Assembly: GCA_027057185.1 (NCBI GenBank)
Contig: JALUJE010000202.1
Coordinates: 1 to 8,738, forward strand
DNA length: 8,738 nucleotides
Reading direction: 5' to 3'
Source of the DNA: Helicobacteraceae bacterium
Lineage (GTDB): Bacteria > Campylobacterota > Campylobacteria > Campylobacterales > Sulfurimonadaceae
This document shows, piece by piece, positions 1-5,805 of the stretch. The notes beneath the pieces are model-generated. The model did no database searches, was not told the origin of the DNA, and saw nothing but the letters and a program-made list of their open reading frames with translations. The translations under genes and the position numbers were made by a program. Positions within the stretch are counted from its first letter, which is position 1; every line of letters begins with the position of its first letter.

Positions 1-2
1 TA

Positions 3-1076
3 GTATTACTGTGGTGGAGTATGGGTGTTTTGGTTCATGCCAGTACGCAAAATGCTCAGACATTGGTATGGTCGCAACTGACACCGCAACCAAAACAGTA
101 TGACTGGCTTGAACTCAAGAGCAATGAGCGCTTGATGGGGCGTTTTACCTATTATTACAATGACTTGGTCACCTTTAAAAGTAGAAAACTTGGTCTGCTT
201 AAACTCAAAATACGTGATATTAAACGGTTTGTATCGAGTCGACCTGCAAGTTTTAATATTGAAAACCTTGCCGTATTGCACGGAAAATTTATGTTTCAAA
301 ATGAGAAAATGACAATCTATACCCGTGAGGGCAACGTGACTATTGGGTATGATCAGATAGTCTCAATCTATCACGGTGAAGCCAAAGAAAGTAATTACTG
401 GAATATTAAGATTGGTTTCAATACCAATTTGCGTGGAGGAAACAGTAAACAGTTTGATTATGGTGCGAGCATTGATATGACCCGACGTACGGCAAAATCG
501 CGTTTTTTACTCAATTATATTGGCAACATTGCCAATGTCAGTGATGCCAGAACCTCTGAGAGCCATAGTGCTGCGAGTTCTTTTGACTACTTTAAAACCC
601 GGCATTTCTTTCTGCGACCATTGAGTTTTAGTTTTTACCGCGATCCGTTTCAAAATATTACCTCGAGGATAAGTTACGGTGTGGGTGCAGGATATGACAT
701 TATCCGTAATGCGGTTACCACCTGGAGTATTACAGGAGGACCGGGATACCAATATACCCGTTTTACCACATCGCTAGATAATGAACGTGCCTATGATGAT
801 ACCTTTTCATTGATTCTTGATACACTCTACACCACCCGTTTGATTCACAATATTGGGTTTACCTTTGGCTATAAACTCTCTTTTCTTGATCGGGAGTCGG
901 GGAGTTATACTCACCATATGATTAGCAAATTTGTTAATGCTATTAATAAAAATTTCGATATCGGTGTCTCTTTTGTGTGGGATCGTATAGAGTCTCCTTC
1001 TACAGATTCTGATGGTGTGGTGCCTAATAAAGACGATTACCGCATGATGTTAAGCATCGGTTATAAATACAACTAA
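3..1076 (+). CDS. DUF481-family outer-membrane beta-barrel protein (5' end outside window)
   Basis: The frame is open to the left edge, so the gene starts upstream. The first visible residues (VLLWWSMGVLVHA, then STQ) look like the end of a signal-peptide hydrophobic core with an AxA-like cleavage site after codon 39-41. The ATG at 21 is therefore probably internal; it also has no properly spaced ribosome site. After the signal come two short beta-rich modules. The first contains LELKSNERLMGRF and FKSRKLGLLKLKIRDI; the second contains LHGKFMFQNEKMTIYTREG and YDQIVSIY. This hydrophilic entry part is typical of DUF481 (YdiY-like) proteins. From about nt 390 the protein alternates aromatic/hydrophobic and polar residues in short strands, as expected for an outer-membrane barrel, ending YKYN. 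The substrate or role of this family is unknown. The gene converges on ftsI with only 3 bp between the stops. The family call rests on pattern recognition, not a search. Confidence 0.75.
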   Translation, partial: VLLWWSMGVLVHASTQNAQTLVWSQLTPQPKQYDWLELKSNERLMGRFTYYYNDLVTFKSRKLGLLKLKIRDIKRFVSSRPASFNIENLAVLHGKFMFQNEKMTIYTREGNVTIGYDQIVSIYHGEAKESNYWNIKIGFNTNLRGGNSKQFDYGASIDMTRRTAKSRFLLNYIGNIANVSDARTSESHSAASSFDYFKTRHFFLRPLSFSFYRDPFQNITSRISYGVGAGYDIIRNAVTTWSITGGPGYQYTRFTTSLDNERAYDDTFSLILDTLYTTRLIHNIGFTFGYKLSFLDRESGSYTHHMISKFVNAINKNFDIGVSFVWDRIESPSTDSDGVVPNKDDYRMMLSIGYKYN

Positions 1077-1079
1077 ATT

Positions 1080-2855
1080 TTAGTGAGTCCCATCAGCCGT
1101 TGGGAGTACTTTGGGAACGAGGTATTCCTCACCTATCATGGTATCAATAATCTTTTTAAAAGTGGGTACGGCAGTCTGTGATGCAAAGTAGACTTTTTTA
1201 GGATCAAAGACGGTAACACCAATGGTATAACGGTGCTCCTCATCATTGGCAAAGCCGATAAACGAGGTGTTGTAACGGTTAATGTAGCGTCCGCCTTTGG
1301 CAATATGTGCTGTTCCTGTTTTTCCGCCGATTTCCAGACCCGGCGTGATAGTTTTTTTCCCCGTTCCCTCATTGACAGTTTTAATGAGAATTTTTTTCAT
1401 CATATGAGCAGTTGAGGTAGATATGACCAGTCGCTCGTCATCATTTTCAATGGGAATAATGGTGCCAAGTTCATCAATAAGTGCTTCGGCAACACGGGGA
1501 GAGACTTCAATGCCATTGTTGTTAAAAGCATTATAGGCTTTCACCAGTTGCATTAAATTGACACGCATACCGTAGCCGTACGCCGCAGTCGCTTTATAGA
1601 TAGCGGCATTGAGCTGTTTGCTAGAGGGAATGGACCCTTTTTTCTCATAGGGCAGGTCAATGCCGCTAAGTTGGGTAAGACCAAAGTCAATGAGCCCATC
1701 ATGAAACTCAAAACCCTTCAGTTTCTGTGCCAGTTTGGCAATGCCGATATTTGAAGAGTGGACAATGATATTTTCGGCACTGAGCCAGTCGTACTTGTGT
1801 TCGTCAGTAATAACTTTACGTCCAAGTTTGTAGCGTCCGTTATGACAAAAGACCAGATCGTAAGGGTTGATGCGTTGCAATTCAAGGAGCAGTGAAAGGG
1901 TAAGGGGTTTTAACACCGACCCTGGCTCAAAACTGTATTCAATGGGGTTGGTGTTTAACGAGGGGTAATCTCGTTTGCGAATTGCTTTGGGATAGAACTG
2001 ATTGGAGCTTGCCAAAGAGAGGATTTTTCCGTCGTCACTTTTCATCACCACCGCAATAATTTCTCTGGCATCGAGTGCTTTTTTCATCTGTTTCAGGACA
2101 GTTTCAATGCGTACCTGCAGCGTTAGCGGGATGTTGATTTTGACATCAAGACCGTCGATTTCGCGTTTGGTAAAACTTTTTTTGTTAAGAATCATGTACC
2201 CGTTGACATCTCGTGGTGCCCGTTGTGAACCGTTTTGAATGGGGGTTAGCTCCTCTTCGTACTGTTTTTCAATACCTTTAATACCGTGAATGCGGGTATA
2301 GCCTTCCACTTCCATTTTTCTTGGATAGCCCACTAGTGGCGTGAGTACTTTGCCGTAAGGGTATTCGCGTGTTTCTCCGCTTTCAATAATGTTGAGTCCA
2401 TGCAAAATTGTACGTCCCTCACCGTTTTCATACTCGACAAAGACTTTTAGACGGCGCAGTTCAAAGGCCAGTGTCTTTAAGTATTGCGCATTTTTAGGGC
2501 TGATGAGGTAGCTGAGCACTACCGTGCCCCGGCGGGAGGCGAGTTTTTTCCGAATGCTTTTTTGATCGACACCGCTGTAGATACTAAAGAGCTGGACAAA
2601 GAGTTCTTTTTTGTTGGGATCGATATTTCGGGTGTTGACGGTGGCCTTATAAAGCTTTTGTGTGGTGGCAATGTGGAAACCGTCTTGCGAAATAATATTG
2701 CCCCGTTGTGCTTTGGTAGATTCTGATGTGTATTTTGACGGAAGATGCCGCTCGCGAACCGCCGTATAAAACATGACACTTAAAAAGATGATAAAGCCAA
2801 CAATGATTAGAAGAAAAAGTGTGACAATCTTTTTGGAGCGGTTCGTATTAATCAT
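1080..2855 (-). CDS. ftsI: Septal peptidoglycan transpeptidase FtsI / PBP3-type class B penicillin-binding protein
   Basis: This is the D,D-transpeptidase that cross-links septal peptidoglycan as partner of the polymerase FtsW (591 aa). One N-terminal membrane helix at about 9-30 anchors a periplasmic body. A dimerisation/pedestal region follows (conserved RGN at 51-53), then the transpeptidase domain. All three catalytic motifs are present: SxxK as S313-V-L-K316 (in EPGSVLKP), SxN as S367-S-N369 and KTGT at 512-515. Start: the frame extends to a TTG at 2873, but the ATG at 2855 has an AAGAG ribosome site (2861-2865) at a 5-nt spacing and directly precedes the basic-then-hydrophobic anchor, so I prefer it. 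The gene is last in the flgB-flgC-fliE-ftsI group, 75 bp after fliE, an order also known in C. jejuni where it is named pbpB. FtsI rather than the elongation enzyme MrdA is inferred from architecture and this context. Confidence 0.9.
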   Translation of the reverse strand: MINTNRSKKIVTLFLLIIVGFIIFLSVMFYTAVRERHLPSKYTSESTKAQRGNIISQDGFHIATTQKLYKATVNTRNIDPNKKELFVQLFSIYSGVDQKSIRKKLASRRGTVVLSYLISPKNAQYLKTLAFELRRLKVFVEYENGEGRTILHGLNIIESGETREYPYGKVLTPLVGYPRKMEVEGYTRIHGIKGIEKQYEEELTPIQNGSQRAPRDVNGYMILNKKSFTKREIDGLDVKINIPLTLQVRIETVLKQMKKALDAREIIAVVMKSDDGKILSLASSNQFYPKAIRKRDYPSLNTNPIEYSFEPGSVLKPLTLSLLLELQRINPYDLVFCHNGRYKLGRKVITDEHKYDWLSAENIIVHSSNIGIAKLAQKLKGFEFHDGLIDFGLTQLSGIDLPYEKKGSIPSSKQLNAAIYKATAAYGYGMRVNLMQLVKAYNAFNNNGIEVSPRVAEALIDELGTIIPIENDDERLVISTSTAHMMKKILIKTVNEGTGKKTITPGLEIGGKTGTAHIAKGGRYINRYNTSFIGFANDEEHRYTIGVTVFDPKKVYFASQTAVPTFKKIIDTMIGEEYLVPKVLPTADGTH

Positions 2856-2882
2856 GAGTACTCTTGGGTGCAAAAATGTGAC

Positions 2883-2931
2883 AAAATTGTACCCGGAGTT
2901 AGGTTATAACAACGTTAGGGCATACAATTTT
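2883..2931 (-). repeat. Imperfect long inverted repeat between fliE and ftsI (possible attenuator/terminator)
   Basis: Arms AAAATTGTACCC (2883-2894) and GGG-CA-TACAATTTT (2918-2931) can pair over 12 bp with a two-base bulge (CA at 2921-2922), enclosing about 23 nt. Read on the minus strand, the fold begins at the last base of the fliE stop codon and ends in TTTT followed by a T-rich stretch, so it resembles a weak intrinsic terminator. The loop is large and the stem is mostly A-T. The loop also contains the 8-bp palindrome GTTATAAC (2903-2910). Confidence 0.45.
2886..2891 (-). promoter_or_regulatory. Candidate sigma-70 -10 box for ftsI
   Basis: TACAAT read on the minus strand, about 30 nt before the chosen ftsI start. 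No convincing -35 is visible, which is usual for Campylobacterota sigma-70 promoters. It would let ftsI be transcribed separately from the flagellar genes upstream. It lies inside one arm of an inverted repeat, so the match could be a by-product of that structure. Confidence 0.35.
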
Positions 2932-3236
2932 TAGAGTTGCGTTCTGGTAATTTCTTTGTAGGCACTAAGTGCTTTGTTGCGTACTTCAAGCATCAGTTTC
3001 ATACTGGTCTCGGCTTTGCTGATAGAGAGTGCGGCCTGATGGAGATCTTTGACTTGTCCCGTTGCCATATCTGCCATAGATTTTTCGGCACTTTTTTGTG
3101 CGGCATTCACATCTTCTATGGCGCTCTTAAGTTGATCAGCAAAATTGACATCGCTGCGATTTTTTGAGGATGCCGAGGCTTCTTTTTGGAGTAGATCGGC
3201 AGTGGAAAGTGATGCAATGTTATGAATATTTGCCAT
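2931..3236 (-). CDS. fliE: Flagellar hook-basal body protein FliE
   Basis: FliE sits at the base of the flagellar rod and joins the MS-ring/export gate to the proximal rod. The product is 101 aa, the usual length. The N-terminus is polar and probably disordered. From about residue 30 to the end it is amphipathic helix: DFADQL-type start, SKAETSMKLMLEVRNKALSAYKEI near the end, the classic FliE C-terminal helix. No signal peptide, as expected for a substrate of the flagellar type III export apparatus. The start is set by AAAGGAG (3244-3250) 7 nt upstream, lying directly after the flgC stop. It is third in the flgB-flgC-fliE unit, as in many Campylobacterota, and is probably driven by the sigma-54 promoter before flgB. 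Confidence 0.95.
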   Translation of the reverse strand: MANIHNIASLSTADLLQKEASASSKNRSDVNFADQLKSAIEDVNAAQKSAEKSMADMATGQVKDLHQAALSISKAETSMKLMLEVRNKALSAYKEITRTQL

Positions 3237-3251
3237 AGGGTGACTCCTTTG

Positions 3252-3743
3252 CTATTGTAGCAGTGTTAAGGCACTGTTCGCCATATTTTTGGCACTTTCA
3301 AATGCCGCTACATTTGCCTGATACGACCGGGTGGCTTCAACTAAATCGGCCATTTCAACCACGGGATTAATATTGGGATAGGCCACATACCCTGAAGCAT
3401 CAGCATCGGGATGGGACGGATCATATTTCATTTTCGGTTGGCTATCATCTTGTACGATTTTGTCAACGATAACGCTCATTATAGCAGGATTTACCACGCT
3501 GTTAAAGTCTCCTTCACGCAGCGGATCACTATAGCCGGTTGAGGGTGTTGTCTCGCTCAAGGCGCTGTTTAACAGCGTGTCAAAGTTTTGTGCCTTGAAT
3601 ATAACCTCTTTACGGCGGTAGGGACCACCTTCATCGGTGCGAGTCGTATGGGCATTGGCAATGTTGGCACTAATGGTATTGACGCGGACACGCTGTGCTG
3701 AAAGCCCGTAACCGCTAATATCAAAACTGTTTAAAAAAGCCAT
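3252..3743 (-). CDS. flgC: Flagellar proximal rod protein FlgC
   Basis: FlgC is one of the proximal rod subunits spanning the periplasm between the MS ring and the distal rod. The 163-aa length is typical. The N-terminal rod signature is at about 11-36 (SAQRVRVNTISANIANAHTTRT) and the paired C-terminal helix motif is VEMADLVEATRSYQANVAAFESAKNM near 127-155. These two helices are shared by rod and hook proteins and pack as a coiled coil. The ribosome site TAGGAG (3750-3755) overlaps the flgB stop codon TAG, so flgB and flgC are tightly linked in translation. It is exported by the flagellar type III apparatus, so no signal peptide is expected or seen. Confidence 0.96.
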   Translation of the reverse strand: MAFLNSFDISGYGLSAQRVRVNTISANIANAHTTRTDEGGPYRRKEVIFKAQNFDTLLNSALSETTPSTGYSDPLREGDFNSVVNPAIMSVIVDKIVQDDSQPKMKYDPSHPDADASGYVAYPNINPVVEMADLVEATRSYQANVAAFESAKNMANSALTLLQ

Positions 3744-3752
3744 AATTGTCTC

Positions 3753-4181
3753 CTAAAGTTTTTGTGATGCTTCAATAACACTTTTAAAGGTTGCCCCACT
3801 CTTTTTTATGGAGGCAATCAGTGCATTGAACATGACCGAGTTTTTTGACATTTCAGATGTTTCGACATCCAGATCAACGCTGTTACCGTCATTACGTGCC
3901 ATATGCCCGTCACGAAAAAAGAGGGTAGTCTGTGTTGCATGCGGTGTATCTGAGGCATGCATATGGGCGTTATTGGTGTTTGCCAGTTTCAGCGTCGGTT
4001 CGTTTTTGGCAAACATGGCCGCTTTTTTTTCTGCAAGCATATGTTCAAAGTCAATATCACGAGGACGATAAAACGGAGTATCGGCATTGGCAATATTTGA
4101 GGCAATCATATCCTGGCGCTGTGCACGATAGTTAAGTGCTTCTTTCATCAATTCATGTGCCTGAGAGATCACAATGCCCAT
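3753..4181 (-). CDS. flgB: Flagellar proximal rod protein FlgB
   Basis: FlgB is a proximal rod subunit near the export gate. The 142-aa length agrees with the family. The rod signature is at about 16-46: LNYRAQRQDMIASNIANADT followed by PFYRPRDIDFE. The C-terminal part (SEMSKNSVMFNALIASIKKS) is the companion helix. The ATG at 4181 is preceded by AAGGAG at normal spacing. It is the first gene of flgB-flgC-fliE(-ftsI). A sigma-54 type -24/-12 element lies about 35 nt upstream of the start codon, which agrees with the known class 2 (RpoN-dependent) control of rod genes in C. jejuni. Confidence 0.95.
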   Translation of the reverse strand: MGIVISQAHELMKEALNYRAQRQDMIASNIANADTPFYRPRDIDFEHMLAEKKAAMFAKNEPTLKLANTNNAHMHASDTPHATQTTLFFRDGHMARNDGNSVDLDVETSEMSKNSVMFNALIASIKKSGATFKSVIEASQKL

Positions 4182-4194
4182 AGAAAACTCCTTG

Positions 4195-4253
4195 AAATTT
4201 ACATGTAATTCATTGCAAGCATTTTTTATTCCAAAAATTTAAAATTTACATGT
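4195..4253. repeat. 12-bp direct repeat flanking the flgB sigma-54 promoter
   Basis: AAATTTACATGT occurs at 4195-4206 and again, identically, at 4242-4253, with start points 47 bp apart. The two copies lie on either side of the sigma-54 element, one over the expected transcription start/leader and one upstream of -24. Each contains the palindrome ACATGT. This may be a protein-binding pair or chance in an A/T-rich gap. Confidence 0.6.
4217..4233 (-). promoter_or_regulatory. Sigma-54 (RpoN) -24/-12 promoter for flgB-flgC-fliE
   Basis: On the minus strand this reads TGGAATAAAAAATGCTT: GG at 4231-4232 and GC at 4219-4220 are separated by exactly 10 bases. It matches the C. jejuni-style form of the element (GGAA...TGCTT) better than the enteric TGGCAC-N5-TTGCA. 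The transcript would begin about 12 nt further on, leaving a leader of roughly 25 nt before the flgB ATG at 4181. The element occurs in front of a rod operon known to be RpoN-dependent in related bacteria, which raises confidence. Confidence 0.75.
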
Positions 4254-4291
4254 TGTGTTTTGGAAAATACGGTATATCACAATAATTCCGG

Positions 4292-4546
4292 CTATTCTTT
4301 GGGTATCAGATTGATTGCCTGTCCCTGATCGTTGTGCAGTATGGCAGAGAGTACTTCACCGTCATCATCAAGCGTCAGCACATAGGTGTCGTTACAGGTG
4401 CGGTAAATTTCAAGATGTTTGCTGGCTTTGACGATGTGCGGTTTGCAGTTGCGGTCTTCAATATAACGATCTACCCGTTCAATGGTAGTGGGTTTGGCAT
4501 ATACCATGACTGTTAAGAGCAGGCTTGCAGGGAGAAAGTATTTCAT
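4292..4546 (-). CDS. Small secreted/periplasmic protein of unknown function
   Basis: I do not recognise this 84-aa protein. It begins MKYFLPASLLLTVMVYA, a clear Sec signal peptide with likely cleavage after Ala18, leaving a mature protein of about 66 residues. The mature part has exactly two cysteines (C34 and C51), which could form a disulfide in the periplasm. Its end (YVLTLDDDGEVLSAILHNDQ) looks like two or three beta strands. No lipobox, so probably soluble. Start: the frame reaches a TTG at 4576, but the ATG at 4546 has GGAG (4554-4557) 7 nt upstream and heads the signal sequence. It is divergent from ftsW and 110 bp upstream of flgB on the same strand. A good -10 box (TATAAT) and a 17-bp palindrome precede it. 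A link to the flagellum or wall is only a guess from position. Confidence 0.75.
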   Translation of the reverse strand: MKYFLPASLLLTVMVYAKPTTIERVDRYIEDRNCKPHIVKASKHLEIYRTCNDTYVLTLDDDGEVLSAILHNDQGQAINLIPKE

Positions 4547-4561
4547 AAAAAGGCTCCAAAA

Positions 4562-4578
4562 AATTGTTGTAAACAATT
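4562..4578. repeat. 17-bp palindrome (7-bp arms, 3-bp centre) over the small-gene promoter
   Basis: AATTGTT-GTA-AACAATT is a perfect inverted repeat. It overlaps the downstream half of the minus-strand TATAAT at 4576-4581 and covers the expected transcription start. That is where a repressor would bind. It lies 28 bp from the -10 box that probably serves ftsW on the other strand. The A/T content is high, so chance is possible. Confidence 0.55.
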
Positions 4579-4581
4579 ATA
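4576..4581 (-). promoter_or_regulatory. Sigma-70 -10 box for the small secreted protein gene
   Basis: Perfect TATAAT on the minus strand (in GATATAATTG), about 30 nt before the ATG at 4546. No clear -35, as is normal in this phylum. Confidence 0.55.
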
Positions 4582-4606
4582 TCACAGAGCTTTAAACAAA
4601 AAAAGG

Positions 4607-4612
4607 TACAAT
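4607..4612 (+). promoter_or_regulatory. Candidate sigma-70 -10 box for ftsW-murG-dedA
   Basis: TACAAT in the sequence GGTACAATTCC, 26 nt before the ftsW ATG, would give a leader of about 20 nt. It sits between two A7 tracts (4598-4604 and 4619-4625). No -35 is evident. Confidence 0.45.
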
Positions 4613-4638
4613 TCCATTAAAAAAACAGTGGCAGGACA

Positions 4639-5805
4639 ATGGTTGACAGACGACTCTTTATGATTACATCGTTCCTTATTGCCATCGGTATTGTATTTAG
4701 CTATTCACTCTCATCGTATATTGTATTGCATTTCGATTATAACCCGTATCACTTTTTGATTCGTCAGAGTATTTTTGGTTTTGTTGCGATTGTTATCATG
4801 TGGTCTTTGGCACAACTTGATCCTGAAATATGGCTACATCGTATTGGATTGACGCTTTTTCTCGGAGGTCTTGGTGCCATGATTGCCATGCCGTTTTTGC
4901 CCGCAAGTCTGGTTAGCGAGGTTGGGGGAGCATCCCGTTGGATTAAACTTTTTGGTTTTTCACTTGCTCCTGTCGAGTTTTTCAAAGTGGGTTTTGTCTA
5001 CTTTCTGGCATGGAGTTTTTCACGAAAGCTTGGGCATCAGACCAAAATGAGTCTGCTCGGAGAGTTTCAGCGTTTTACCCCATATGCTTTGGTGTTTGTT
5101 CTGGTGATGTTTCTCATTGCCATCATTCAAAAAGATCTGGGTCAGGTCGTTGTTCTCGCCATGACACTGCTGTTTATGCTCTTTCTGGCCGGCAGCAGCT
5201 TCCGCTTTTTTCTGGTACTGATTAGTGTTGCACTGCTCTTTTTTGTCTTTTTTATCATGACGGCGGAGCATCGGATCTTGCGCATTCGTTCATGGTGGTC
5301 ACAAGCGCAAGATACGGTCTTGACCATTTTTCCCGATTCTATTGCATCATCGCTGCGCGTGGAATCTTTTGAGGAACCCTATCAGATAGGGCACTCTCTA
5401 AATGCCATCAACAACGGGGGTATTTTGGGAGTTGGACTGGGAAATGGTACGTTTAAATTGGGATTTTTGAGTGAGATTCATACCGATTTCGTGCTCGCCG
5501 GTATTGCCGAAGAGTTTGGTTTTTTGGGTGTTATACTGGTGACGGTGCTGTTTATGTGGATGATGAAGCGTATTTTTACCATTGCCAACCGTGCGCCCAA
5601 AAGTGTCTATTTTCTCTTTAGCATCGGCGTGGCTCTGTTGCTGGCCTTTGCCTTCTTGATTAATGCATACGGTATTAGTGGACTGACTCCGGTAAAAGGT
5701 ATTTCGGTACCGTTTTTAAGCTATGGCGGTTCTGCTATACTGGCGTCAGCGATTGGGGTGGGCATGGTTTTGATGATATCCAAAACGCTAAAGGAAGCAG
5801 CATGA
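4639..5805 (+). CDS. ftsW: Septal peptidoglycan glycosyltransferase FtsW (SEDS family)
   Basis: FtsW is the multi-pass polymerase that strings lipid II into glycan at the septum, working with FtsI. The 388-aa product is very hydrophobic, with about ten predicted membrane helices. SEDS landmarks in order: GGASRWIKLFGFSLAPVEFFK near 96-116, QKDLGQ near 165-170, the long periplasmic loop with HSLNAINNGGILGVGLG, then HTDFV with the presumed catalytic Asp283, and the C-terminal GLTPVKGISVPFLSYGGSA. The TPVKG form of the last motif and the murG neighbour favour FtsW over the elongation homologue RodA. The ribosome site is poor: AGGA (4633-4636) lies only 2 nt from the ATG. The next in-frame ATG (4660) has none, and MVDRRLF is a sensible cytoplasmic start, so I keep 4639. 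The stop overlaps the murG start as ATGA. Confidence 0.88.
   Translation: MVDRRLFMITSFLIAIGIVFSYSLSSYIVLHFDYNPYHFLIRQSIFGFVAIVIMWSLAQLDPEIWLHRIGLTLFLGGLGAMIAMPFLPASLVSEVGGASRWIKLFGFSLAPVEFFKVGFVYFLAWSFSRKLGHQTKMSLLGEFQRFTPYALVFVLVMFLIAIIQKDLGQVVVLAMTLLFMLFLAGSSFRFFLVLISVALLFFVFFIMTAEHRILRIRSWWSQAQDTVLTIFPDSIASSLRVESFEEPYQIGHSLNAINNGGILGVGLGNGTFKLGFLSEIHTDFVLAGIAEEFGFLGVILVTVLFMWMMKRIFTIANRAPKSVYFLFSIGVALLLAFAFLINAYGISGLTPVKGISVPFLSYGGSAILASAIGVGMVLMISKTLKEAA

Noticed and set aside
21..1076. ATG at 21 as the true start of the DUF481 gene
   Set aside because: The frame is open to the window edge, the preceding codons continue a signal-peptide core (VLLWWS), MGVLVHA alone is too short for a signal, and GGTGGAG sits only 1 nt from the ATG.
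1082..1115. Hairpin TCCCA...TGGGA near the ftsI 3' end as an intrinsic terminator
   Set aside because: Only a 5-bp stem with an 8-nt loop, inside the ftsI coding region, with no T-run after it in either direction.
4547..4576. Longer form of the small secreted protein from a TTG at 4576
   Set aside because: It would put ten extra residues (MFTTIFWSLF) before a complete signal peptide, overlap the promoter palindrome, and has no ribosome site.
4598..4625. Two A7 tracts around the ftsW promoter as a phase-variation switch
   Set aside because: Seven-base A tracts are common in A/T-rich intergenic DNA and shorter than the homopolymers usually seen to switch genes in this phylum.
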